The position numbers and the translations under genes were made by a program. Of a DNA stretch of 64,000 nucleotides, positions 13,888 to 26,200 are shown piece by piece. Numbering within the stretch: the first letter of the stretch is position 1; each line of letters opens with the position of its first letter. A model generated the notes under the pieces. The model saw only the letters and a list, made by a program, of their open reading frames with translations, had not been told where the DNA came from and searched no databases. This DNA is from Litomosoides sigmodontis (taxonomy: Eukaryota; Nematoda; Chromadorea; Rhabditida; Onchocercidae), in contig OY718808.1 in the NCBI GenBank assembly GCA_963070105.1, positions 9,957,398 to 10,021,397 of the forward strand. Reading direction: 5' to 3'.

Positions 13888-14483
13888 CAGACAAACGATC
13901 TCCGATCTTAGGAATTCTTTCTGCAGTAGCAGATATTACCTCACAATTTTTTTGCGTCGTCGATGAGTCCCTTCCTCTTCGGTGTGACGAAACACTGCAA
14001 GGCAAGAGCGAGTGTCAGTTTGAGATGCTCTCGTTGGCCAGAAGCAGTACCATCTTCACGTCGTCCGTCCGATGAGAGGCAGCAAGTGTCACTAAATTCG
14101 ATAAGTCTAAGGCACTGATACTGAAAAGAGCGTTTCTACTGAGAGTTAGTCATATGGAACGATAAAGATTTCAACTAACTAAACTAAAATTTAAATTAGT
14201 TTCAAAAGGAAAAAGAAGTTTTGAAAATCAAAGAAACGCAGCATCGAAGTTACTCAGAATAATTTACAGCAGCCGAAAACCTGTACTCAAGCAAAGGCCG
14301 TTCAGTGATCAACTTGCTAATTCATTTTGGAAAGTTCCATGAAACACGTAGCGTGGACAATTAGCCATTGTTTGTTGTGTAGAGGGATCGAAATTTTATA
14401 CCGTACAAAAGCAATCATGCACAGGAAGGCGAAAGTAATTAATTTGAAAAGAAGAAAGTTTTGTGTGATTTTTTCGTTTGTAG

Positions 14484-14585
14484 CAATTGAGGAACGGAAA
14501 ACTCTTAAGTTAAAAAAGGACGGACAAAAGAGACCTGAAAGAAATTCGCTTTGTTTACAGCAGTTGGATGGTGAGATTTTGAAAA
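14484..14585 (+). CDS. Candidate exon, unidentified
   Basis: An acceptor (TTCGTTTGTAG) and a strong donor (AAAA|GTAAGT) enclose 102 nt that are open in one frame, containing IEERKTLKLKKDGQKRPERN and then SLCLQQLDGEILK. An alternative donor (GATG|GTGAGA) lies inside. The peptide is hydrophilic and protein-like. Both donors leave phase 1, which does not fit the candidate exon at 14700 directly. The opposite strand is also open here, so the strand is not proven. Confidence 0.25.
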
Positions 14586-14699
14586 GTAAGTTCGAATTTG
14601 GACACTTTAGGAAATGCCTGCCATTCATTCGTTCTACGTTATGTAAATAAGAAGCCATTTGGTATTTCCGATTATTTCGCATTTATCCCACCCTTGTAG

Positions 14700-14889
14700 T
14701 ATTGAAGAAACGAAGCATTCGTACATAGCTAATTTTGATTCCTTTAAAAAAGAAAAAATTGAAATCACTCACATAAACACAATGGTAGAAAGAAAGGAAG
14801 CGCACCAACTTGGCAAGCACCTACTCGATTCCGAGGATAACCGGTGTTATTACAAGCAGTACATGCGCTCTTTTAACGAGTCCCTTTAA
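14700..14889 (+). CDS. Candidate 3'-terminal exon, unidentified
   Basis: A pyrimidine-rich acceptor (CCCACCCTTGTAG) is followed by 190 nt open to a TAA stop, encoding 62 residues that begin IEETKHSYIANFDSFKK and end RCYYKQYMRSFNESL. Amino-acid use is balanced, unlike chance AT-rich frames. It needs an upstream exon ending in phase 2; the candidate exon at 14484 ends in phase 1, so a further exon or a different splice site would be needed. No known family was recognised. Confidence 0.33.
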
Positions 14890-17800
14890 TCAAAACGGGA
14901 AGGCTGTTCATAATTTGATTTTTTTTTACACTTTTTGCTCCCTAATCCCTAAGCCGCTTCCTCCTGCAAATTAATTCATTCATTTCAACCTAGCCACTTT
15001 TCCATACTCAGCTCTCCGGAGAAGCCGTAGACAATTGCTCGGGAACACTTTCTTCCATCTCCAGCTACTTCCATCTCCTGCTCTCCCACTAAAGCATGGA
15101 AAATGTTCCTCCAATTCGTACACACACACACACACACACACAGCCACAAATTGAAATGAATAAATTTTCGAGGAGGAAAAAGGAAATTTGGCAGTAACAA
15201 TTGTCATATTGTCATTTTCAATGAATCATTTAGGCATTGTTTGAATGCACAAAAAATTCACTCTCTAAAAATGTCGATAATCAGCGGCAAACGAAAAATG
15301 AAATGAAAATGCTGCTGACGAAAGGGGGAAAATTGGAGGGATGAAGCAAATGCTTTGGTGGAACTCGCACTTTCAAATTAAAATTTACCAATCTACTTCA
15401 CTAATTTATTCTGCTTGTTTACATCATAAGTCCTATGCTTCCCTGTTCCTAAATCTAAATTCATTTATGTTTGTTTGCCCGTAATATTTTCCATATATTT
15501 AACAATTAAATACTTTCCAACCGCTACTAATTTACTTCAAAATTCAAGGTCAATCTCTTTTCAAAAATGAAATGTGCTTCAAGCTGTGGGCAATGTTCAC
15601 TCATCCAATCTTATTATATTCTTTGAGAGGAAGGGAAAACGGGGGAAGAGAGAGAAAGGAAGAAGGAAAAATGGAGATAATTTTTAATTTTGACACAAAT
15701 TCCGAGTGAGTGCAATCTTCTCAAATATGACACGGTTCATTTCATTCACAGCATCACACTTCCTCCGCCTCGGAAACATCCATCGCGTTCTTCTGGCTCT
15801 AATTAATTATTTAGGTTAATTAAAGGAAGATGACTGTTTTTGTTCTGCAGGGATATCCACCATTCATTTATTACTGGTCGTAAAATGGTTATGAAGCAAA
15901 AATTTTATCGAAGCTGATTACTGCTAATTGCTTCTTCATCCACCAGCAGCAATGGCTTTCGAAATTTCCTTATCGATTGTAAAAGATTATTAATACGGAT
16001 TCAAGGCTCAGTAACTGCTTGTCTTTCACTTAACCCAGCAATTTATTTCTTCATTTATTTCGCATTTTTAAAAGAGAGAAACTACTATTTCAGCATAAGC
16101 TCGCCAATCAGTTGCATTTTAGGATGAATTAGGCTCGATAGGAAACGTTCAAAGGTGCGACATGACAGGACGAATTAAGTGATATGTTGAGTGGTTGGGC
16201 AGCATTTGTCACCATTAATGTCATATTTGCGCACATGTATGTTTAAGTTAAGCATCATCAGTTGCTATGTAGCCAGTGCTTGGCTAGCGTTTATCCAGCA
16301 CTGCAAACTGGGATATGCCGGGAATTAGCTGTGCGATCCTTTTTTGAAGAGACTTTAGCTCTTTAACAACTTCACAACTAATTTTAATTCATTAAGAGTA
16401 AATCGTATGAAAAAGAAGGCTAATACGAATAAACGTTAAAAGGAAATAAGTGGTTACGCTTAGCGGCAAAACGAATGTTTCACGTAAAAAAGAGGCAGTA
16501 GAACAACATACGTTTTTCCTTCTTAAAACTCCTTCAGCATAAGTTTCACTTCTGCACCACCATTTCATCAAAAAAGTGCGAGGACTTTTCTGTGGGGTGC
16601 AGGATGCAAAGAAAGAAGACAAAAGTTTAATTAGCACACTATTAAGATATTAGGAAGAACGCTTTCTTCCTACGTAAGGTTTTTTGCCAATCTAAATTGG
16701 GTAAGGGGCTTGCTGGCTTGCAAAACCATAAGAGTAAAATGTCGGCTATCAACGATTGGTACGTCTATCAATAAAGAAACCTCAGCAAAATTGATAATAT
16801 CCGTTTTTCTAATGACAAGATTTTGTTGTAGAATTCAAGAGAAAATTTTTTCAAGGAAATTTTTTCTTTAATTTCCATAGAGAAAATCCTAGTTAAAATA
16901 AAATCGAGCTTTTCAAAAATTAAATGATAAAAGGAAGAGAGCTGTGACGACTGACGCTGATGATGTGATGACGGGGGTGGTGATTGTTGTCGACTAGGAA
17001 ATTCACGTATGAACTGTTGGATGGTTGGTGGTTTCGCAGGAACGGAAGAGATGAGCGCAAAAGGGTTTTCAGGTGAAGGCGATAATAATATCATTCTCGT
17101 AGAGAAACAAACAGACAGAAAAGTACCAAACTAACGTGAAGTGTTTTTTTTCGTCTGAAAAGTTTTAGGTAGAAGTGAAATTGATGTGGCGTCACTTTTA
17201 GGATAAGCAACCCATACGCGGTGCAGAATTAAATAATAGACAAACAAACCTACCTATCGGTACTCAGTAATTTTATATCGTATAGATCAATCATTTGTTA
17301 TTGATTGGTTGATTGAAATGTATGAATTATTGTTGAAGCTAAGAGAATTACGAAGTACCATTGCTGAGGATATTAACGCATTGGGCTGATTGACTTTTAA
17401 TTCTGCCAAAGTCCTGAAATATCTGTATATGCTTATGTGCATATGATAATGATAACAGTGGTAATGATAATAGTGGCAGCATGTACTATCACCGTTATTA
17501 ATTTAACAGTATCAGTAACAGCAATGTATTACACTTGAAATTTTGATAAACATTTTGACACATAATGTTTTTGAAAAATTGAAATTTAGACGAAATCAGT
17601 GTCACATACATGTAAGAAAGAGAGAGAGAGAAATGTAGGAAGTGCTGTAGGATGCTGCACATGCATTGACGGATAAAGGAAGTTGAGATTGTGGAAGAAA
17701 AAGGATGGAGGAGGTGGCGAGTGGGAAATTCAGCATTCCACTACACGTCGCGAATGCGAGGCTATGCATTGTAGTATGCCGGGATGTGCAGAATGAAGGG

Positions 17801-19887
17801 ATACAGGTGAGATGATGGTACACCGTTTACCCGACTTACAAAGTATATCGTGGTGATACTTCACGCATCAGCTGATCATCTGTCTTTGTGGAGGCGGAAG
17901 AGAAGTCCGTGACACTTCCGCTCTCTGACTTTGTCAGAGACGTTTCGAGTTCTGCTTTGCACAGCAGTTAGGTGACGCCACTTTGAAACGTAATTATCCC
18001 AAATGGAATACTACCACCAATAAGATGCCTTATCCTTCAAGCACACTCAATTAATTCAGTGCTCTGTCAGGTGGGAGACTGTTTTATGGACCGTTTTTTC
18101 AATATGGAAAAGTGCGCAAATGACTCGACTTTTCACCTTCCACCTTTACGCACTTGCTTTATCAAAGGAATAAAATGACTGACCGCAATAGCCTATTTGC
18201 GCGGAATGCATGAAGCAATAATCAATGTTCATTTCATCTGCTTCAACAAATAGAAGAAGGGCAGTCGGTCGGTCGTCCATCCCTTCCTTCCTCGAATTAT
18301 AAACAATTTATAAAAAGCGATCAAACAATCCTCCTACTGACTGCCTTTTCGTTGGCTTTCCTTTTTCAACGAACAATTGCTACAGCAATCATTTCTTTCG
18401 ATCACTCACAAATCATATAACTTTTTTTCGGAAAAAGACAAGCCTGGGAGGATATACATATTGCAAATTTTAAGTGGCTAATTACAAAATTGCAGGCTGG
18501 GAGTTGATAATTGTGTTATTGAAAATTCTAGAAAAAGTAATGCTTGGCAGTTTTTTCAGAGAAATTGGAGAGCGAAAGAAGGCACGCAGAAGTCTTTAAT
18601 GGACTAATACAAGTGCGAGGAGTGCTAAACGTTAAGTGATTTCGTTTGCAAATTGGAAAAGTATTTTTGAAAATGAGGACAGTCCGTAAGTTGGCTTCGT
18701 TGAACTTAATTCTGACCTTGACCTTGTTTTTGTCGTACGCTGCGAAATAAAGCAAGCAAATTGCTTCTTTCAGATGGCCTTTCATTTTCTCGCACGAGAA
18801 CCTTTCCAACATCCGGTAGGCAAAATTCAGGCTCACTTCAAAATCTAAAGCTGACGCCTAAATTACTACTTGATTTCGATGAACTCAGAAATTTCATTCC
18901 AAATTTCACTTCCTTTATTCATGAGCCATACTAAATTTCCTCTAAATTATGTTTCGTTTTCATCTCAAAAACACACTTTTCCCCGTTCCAAAAAACCCAT
19001 CTCCCCCCGCCCCTCTAAAGAAAATAATTACTGTCTGTTTGTATTGTTAACTAAAAAAATCTAAATATTAAAAAACAATGAATTTAATAGGAATAGACAG
19101 ATGAATACGCTATATATATATAATTAAAATTTTAAACAAAAATAAAAAAGAATGGTAGCAAGAAACAGTAGTAGTAGGATATTCGCAGTGTTATTTAACA
19201 TGCAGTTGGAATTATATTTCCTCGTTTGGTGTAATGGCACAATTCATGAGAGAAGTAATTTCAATAAAAAGAATTAATTAAAACTAAGGCTGAAGGAAAA
19301 CCGGTTGTTTTCACATTGTTCATTGGGGGTGGACTTGAAACGAGGAAAAATGAACGATCACCAAGAAAAAGTTATTGGAACTATTCAGATAGATAACTTT
19401 AAGAACACGTAAGTGATTGTTATTTTAGTGTTATTATTGCTTTGAACGAGTTTTTTGCTATTTTTTGAAAGAATCATATTTTCAAACGGAACAAAAGGAA
19501 TGTGACGCAACACTTGGAGCAAGCAAACTTTTATCATTCTTTAAACAGTAACTAACAGTTAATCAAACACTAACTAATATCAACGGTAATTCCATTGGTA
19601 ACTGTAAAATTGTATAATACTGTAGCTGGCATTTTGAAGCAACCGATTTCTTCCATTGCCGTAATCTTCCTCTGTTCAGGGACAGTTCAGTATTGTAAAT
19701 TGAATCATTCCCAATAACTCTCTGCATTAAATTACAATATTTTAATAATTCTTCGAGTAGGCAAAAATCGAAAACTCTTCTCTCTCATTGCACCACGGCA
19801 TATGCAAATTGTATGGGCATAGAAGTTGATAATGATGAAAATAATGTATCGGATTGGATACAAACCAGTATTTGTTGCTTCTGCAAA
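14890..19887. other. Non-coding stretch downstream of the channel gene
   Basis: AT-rich sequence with a short CA array at 15121-15142 and a TA-rich run near 19112. On the minus strand, 17090-16960 has a Pro/Ser/Gln-rich open frame (PENPFALISSVPAKPP) that might be coding, but no convincing splice sites frame it. Nothing else is supported. Confidence 0.4.
15121..15142. repeat. Short (CA)n microsatellite
   Basis: Eleven CA units in a row are visible on the plus strand. Confidence 0.95.
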
Positions 19888-19893
19888 TTTATT
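19888..19893 (-). promoter_or_regulatory. Candidate polyadenylation signal of the channel gene
   Basis: TTTATT on the plus strand gives AATAAA on the minus strand about 90 nt beyond the channel stop codon. The position fits a short nematode 3' UTR. A hexamer in AT-rich DNA is weak evidence by itself. Confidence 0.4.
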
Positions 19894-19980
19894 GCAAAAG
19901 TTATTTCTAAATTAATCAAATCGAGCCATCATGCAGTCATTATTTCACTTTTTTTGAGTCTAAAATTCATGCATTATACA

Positions 19981-20209
19981 TCACGACCTGACGTATTTAC
20001 TATCCGCATGAGCCCACTGTACACTGCTTGAGGGCATATCAACGTCAATAGCATCCGCAGAGGCAATTGTATTTCGCTCAGGTACTGAACATTCTAGGCA
20101 AGGTAACACCGATGACGACGTGGGTGCTAACGTTGAGTGCCCGAATTCAAAGCTATCAACACTTGACATTTGCTGTTGGTTTGGCTTTCGGTGAGAAAAC
20201 GGTTGCTGC

Positions 20210-20268
<59 letters not shown>

Positions 20269-23200
20269 CAAGGTGTATTGAAGTTCGGCAATTCTTTCTG
20301 TCAGCAAATTCATCTGTGCGATGAACTGATTTTGGGTTCGATGCATCTCCCACAACGTTTCGTGCATATCGTTGTACAGCTGAAAAGGTAACCGGCAAAG
20401 TGGAGCAAGTGGTACATTACCGGAAGCATTACGTGCGACGAGGAGCACAGCGTAACGAGGAGTTATTGCCCATCTACCACGTGCGAGCATGACTTTCGTT
20501 TTACTAAACCTTCACAAAAATATACTAAATTATTACTGTTTAAATATCTATCCTTCTAGTCTTTTTCCGCAATATTATTACATTGATTTAAATTTATTTT
20601 GAATTCTCCCCATGAATTCTCGCCACTTTTTTCTCGGTAATTTAAAAAACATCAAATGTCTCTTAATATTTGGGTGATAAGAGGTGAAGGAAAAGGCATT
20701 AATTGACTTCTGACAGGTAAGCAACGTCAATATTATCAAATTATCTACTTTGAGCTTTTTTCATTCAACAATTATTTCACCACTAAACCCCAAACGGCGT
20801 TTACAACCTTTCCGAAATCCAATAGCAAATTTCCACGTTCTTGCAATTTTCGTTGATCCCATTTGATTCGTCTGAAATCATAAATAGCCTGAAGAAAACG
20901 CCTCTGATGATGCCTTAACCGTAGTTCGTCGCCTTTATTGCATGAATTCTTGTATTTATGGATAAACCTGAAAATACCACCCAAAATAAAATATTTTTTA
21001 GAAAAAATTTGCTTTTACACAATTTTCTTCTTCTGCCTTTGTTCAAGCTTCAACTTGCAAACATACTGAAATGATTTCATGCAAATTTTAATTAGCAAAG
21101 GAAAAGCAACTAGCCATGTTTGTTGAAGCACCAGAGCAGCTGCATTCTTCCTCTGATTGGTGAGCTTTGAGTCGGCCATGAAATTGTTGACGTGTTTTTC
21201 CGCTCTGCTCAACTCCAATTTTCGCGATATGACAGCAATCAGGGCTGATGACACCCCGGCGCCCTGCGTTAGCTTTTAATTAGTACTGCTTGCCATAACA
21301 AAGAAGACCGCTCCTCATATTTTGCTTATTCGTTTACTCCAGTTAAACCTCAGGATTGGAAAAACCGTCCGGCGCCGCTAGCATGTATTTCTAGTCGACA
21401 TGAAGTTAACACTGACCATGGATGATAGACGTAGTTTTTGCCATTCAGGTGAAAAGCGGAGAGAAGAGCAAGCTACGAGATGAAGAAGAAAACACGTTGA
21501 TTCCATAAATGTAAGACTAGATAGTAAAACATACCACAATGCCTGTCGTTATTGCTAACGTTCGACCACAATATGTATTCGGCACAATGTCACCGTAACC
21601 TATAAAATTTCAAAAAATAAGGAAAATATTGAGGCGCTAAACTGAAATTTTGGTGATTTAGCTGCTTCTGATTTTTCATGCACAATGTTTAATTTCAAAA
21701 ATTTTAATTTTCCTGTTAGCAAGTAAATCGACTGTTTGATGAAAGCATAACAAAATAAAAATACAAAATTGTTAATTATCGATTCAATACAACTCGTCAC
21801 ACATTGTTGCAAAACGACTGTAACAAAAATTGCATCATGCAATTACACAATTCAGTACTTGCACTTACCAACTGACATAAATGTGACCTAAAATTGCACA
21901 TTTTAGAACAAAATAAACAAAAAGAGTGAAATATTTTAATAAAAATAGTTGGACAAAGAGGTCACATTTTCAGGTGTCCTATAAGCTAATTTTAATCTAA
22001 AGCTTATTTAGCATTGAGCTCAGTTAGTCACTGTGCAGAATTCCTTGCTCTATTTATTGCCACAAAGATTCTATTAAATTAAAGAAAGAGGAAAAGTAAT
22101 GGAAAATTTTCCTACTATGGTGAACCACAATGAATTAAGATAATAATGCTTCGCTGATAATTGTCCATCATATCTGCAAAGTTAATTATTATTCGTGAAA
22201 TTACAAAATGAAAAATGCGCACATCAACCTTTTCCTGGTTCCGTTGTTTCTTCTCAAAAATGCAGCAATGCTTTTGAAAATTTTGGCCGTTTCAGGTAAA
22301 AGAAATTGAAGTTTTCGAGCAAAGTATAAAAGCAAATGAAAATTTTCCAGAAAATAAGCATACCGTTCGCACTGAGTAAACATCCATGACATACAGATCC
22401 AAAACGATACGGTAAATACAATTAATACCCTGAGAGGATGATCTGCCATCATTGTTTTGATCACAAATCGAAAATCCATAGATATTCGGTTTAAAGCAGC
22501 TATAGAACGTGTCGCCGCATCCTGTAACGTTCTGCGGGAAGCAGTTGGTGACCAACAGCAAGACGATTCAAAACTGACTAGCACATTTCAAGAAATATCA
22601 GTGTTGAAGTTATTCTTGTTTATTATATTAATTGCAACTGAAGGACAAAATAATGCTTAGTTCTTTCCGATAGTAATAACGATTGCTAGAGATCAAAGAG
22701 CAGCGCTATGGAAAGGCTCAATAAAAGTTGCGGCATCGAACAAGCTAGGAAGAGAAGTTGCAATAAGCGATGTATAAAGAAAACGCGGAGGAGGGAAAAC
22801 CGAAACGAGTGAAAGGACCAGAAAGTAACCTGAAATTGTTTACTGTGTAAAACCATGAATCTACAAAGAAGATATGCACGAAGAAACATTGGTACTGATA
22901 GTATAACGTCAACAGGTACATCAACAATTGTTGCCTTTCTGTTGTCAGGATGAATGTAAGACCACTGCATCACTCCTGTACCTAAACAGTAAAAATAAAT
23001 TCAAACGGAATATTGCCAAGCAGGTGAACAAGCAAATCGAATATTTCGCAAATAAGTAATGAGGGACAATAGTTATCTTTCGTACAGTGAGGCAGTGATA
23101 TGGCTGATTAGTAGGCTGAAATAATCGAATATCGCTAATCAGATCAATCTAATTCCGTTGAAAAGAACTCGTTCTTTTCTTCCTTGTAGCCTCGTTTTTC

Positions 23201-26200
23201 GTATTTGGTAATTTATGCAAAATGAGTGTGAATTAGAAATGGAAGAAAAAGTAAGTCGAAACCTGGAAATGGGCATATAGCACAAACAATCAATTCAATA
23301 GCTAATTTAATAGCTCGTTCTGTTGTAAATGCTACTCTCCAGTCATCTGCGCCACTATCTATTAATGCCATTTTTACCTAAAATTTGTGCAACAACGGTT
23401 AAATTTCGATATTCAAGTTAAATCAAAGTTTTAATTTAAATAATCCTCCAATTAAATCTAATAAATAATACTTTTTATGGACATATTAGAAAAATATGAT
23501 ATGGTGAAAGAAATTTATGTTTATCATTGTTCCAAATTTTTTGGTTCAGTTAACTGTCATCGTAGCTAAGAAACCCATTTTTTAATGCTGGATTTTCAAA
23601 TTTGTAACAAATGGAAGTCAATCAGTGAAAGTTTTCAAAACAAGCAGACACATACTTCAATAGAGTGATAATGAACTAAACTAGCCATCAGTGCAATTGT
23701 ACATAAAACACACAGAGTTCGAAGCAATAATGAAATTGGGTGCGTCTGAAACGAAAGGAGAAGTTTTAACTTTTGCAATTAAATTATTCGAAATATAATC
23801 ATTAAATTGTTTCTAACAAAATGAAGTTGCAGAAAATAGTGGACAAAATTCTTATTTATTAGTGAATAATGCGATGTTAACCAATGAATTGTGCTGATGG
23901 AATTACCAGGCTAACACACTGGTGGGCCAGTATTCTGCGCCAGCAAATTAATTTCAGGTGGTACGAATATTTCCATCAAGACTACCTTGCTAAAATCACT
24001 GCCACCGGTTGCAGCGGCAATTTCGGAGTCGATGATAACAAAAATAAGTCCAGCCAAGCCGAATGCTAACGAAATTTCGCATATTTTATTCCTTTTAATG
24101 AAGAGTTGTTTCCGTAATCGACACCGCATTTTAGCTGTACTATCACTGGAATAAATTTAACCCTTTTGTTTTAATTACAAATAAATCGGGCAATTAATTT
24201 TAAGCATAAAAAATAAAAATGAAATGAAAAAATTTTGCTTGAATTTATGATAAATGAACAAACAATTTTGAATGGAAAATGAGGAAAATAAACGTTTCGG
24301 AGAAATTAAGGAGGAAAATGAGGGAGTAATTTCGATAAATAACTTAGGTAAAATGGAAAGGAAATGTGAAACGACTAAAGTGGATATGGTACATCCACAA
24401 ATTTCTCAAATATTAAGCTAACTTGAGTTTTTAATTTCCTCGAAAGACATGTGGCATAGGAAGGCAAAAGAGAGAAATATTTGTGATAGTGATAATGGTG
24501 ATTAATTTCCTGTAATCGCTCTCGCATTGCCAACAAATTTCAGTAGTAAGGCAATAATAGCAATGAAGCGCATAGGAGGAAGGATGAGGAGGGATGATTT
24601 TTAGCAGAGATTTCGTTAATTTTAAGAAATAATGACTTGAAGCACTGAAATGTATCTTCCTTCTGAAAGTGTTGCCCTGCTGTCATTTATTTCCTTTTGC
24701 TGCAATTTGCAAAGAGAGAGAGAGGGAGAGGGAGAGAGAGAGAGGAGGAGGGAGGCGCGAGGGGAAATGGTTAATGGGTGAGAAACATGAATTGCGGATA
24801 AAATGACATTCAATTTTCTAAAGACTTTAAAATTTGTCATTGTCGTATGAAAAGGTATCAACGTTCCAGCTAATATTGTTATTCACTTCTCTATCAAACA
24901 CTCCAAATTAGATGAGAAAATAAGATGAATTAGGCAATTAAGTTAATTTTGGAAATAATTATTCTCTAAATTCAAAAATCATAAAGTTATCCGTTGAATA
25001 ATCTAATTAAGCAAAATTGTTTTCGAAATTTGCGTTCAGTGGCTATGAGCAGTAATTAAAAGTAATAGTAAAGAGAAAAAGAAAAAGACTGAATGAAATA
25101 GAGTTAGGACATTTCGACAAATGCTTATTAATTTTTTGGAAATATTAAAAAATTTCGTGTACGTGGTGGTATACCAGGATACAGAGTTAAAGGAAATCGT
25201 TTTGTATTTTCTCTCCTCCTTCGCTTTTTTCCTTTCCCTTTCTCTCCCTCTCTACTATTTCTCCGTAATTTCTCTCAAAGCAGAAGATGCCGTTGAGCGA
25301 GATGACGTCGCAGTAAGACGTCAGTCATATCGTTGCTTTCCGTTTAACAGGTCTTGCAAAACTATCAGCTTCAAATGAGTTTCCTCATCTCATCACTGTC
25401 CTTCAACAAATCGTGTGAAATTGCGCCGTTAAAAAAATATCTCACTTTCCATGTGATCGAAACAATTTACGTGTAAGAGCGGAAAAGCTGAAGCTCTACG
25501 TTTCACGCGCAAATGAAAAATCACTACTCGCGGAAGAAGCAACATAGGGTATTGCAGGACACGTTGGATGAAGGACGGAGTAAAGCTTTGATGTACCTCT
25601 TCGAATGAGTATTAATCAATCAGTGAGTCATGAAAAGATTGATTAACACGAGTAGTAGTAGCATAACGAAGTGAACTGTTATATTTCCATTCAGTTACGT
25701 CTGAATTGGTTTTGCGGAAAAACGTGTAAATCAAAAAGAGTTTCCATAATTGCTAGCGTTTATAAAAATGGAATAAGGGGAGAGGAGGAAGGTGACGGAT
25801 TGGTGGAAGTGAATGCAATGCTTACACTTTCCAAAGTTTAAATGAAGCAAAAGAATAAAAAAAAGGAAAAAAATACTGACGTTTATTTGCGCCATCTTTT
25901 TTGTTTGAACCATAATTTCATTCAATTAATGCTCAATTCTATAACTTTTTCCATTTCCCTTTGAAATGAGTTTCATTTGCCACGTCATCCTATTACTGAT
26001 AACACCACTGATTTATAAATGTATGCAGTAAGTTTCAGACCTTTTCACTGAGAAGATTTCTGCTCAGTAAAACTATGAAAGACAGGAGCGCGCGTTTTTG
26101 TAACCTGCAAATCTATTCAATTTGACGTTGAAAAAAATGGGCAAAAGATTTCTAAGCAAAGGTAAAAGTTCAGGAAATGAATGAAAAGCAGGAAAACATG

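Noticed and set aside
13582..14005. Several 75-109-codon frames on both strands
   Set aside because: Most of their length is the CA array read as Thr-His or Cys-Val repeats.
20067..20398. Poly-Ala and poly-Leu frames near the channel 3' end
   Set aside because: They are other-frame readings of the CAG array in the channel's last exon.
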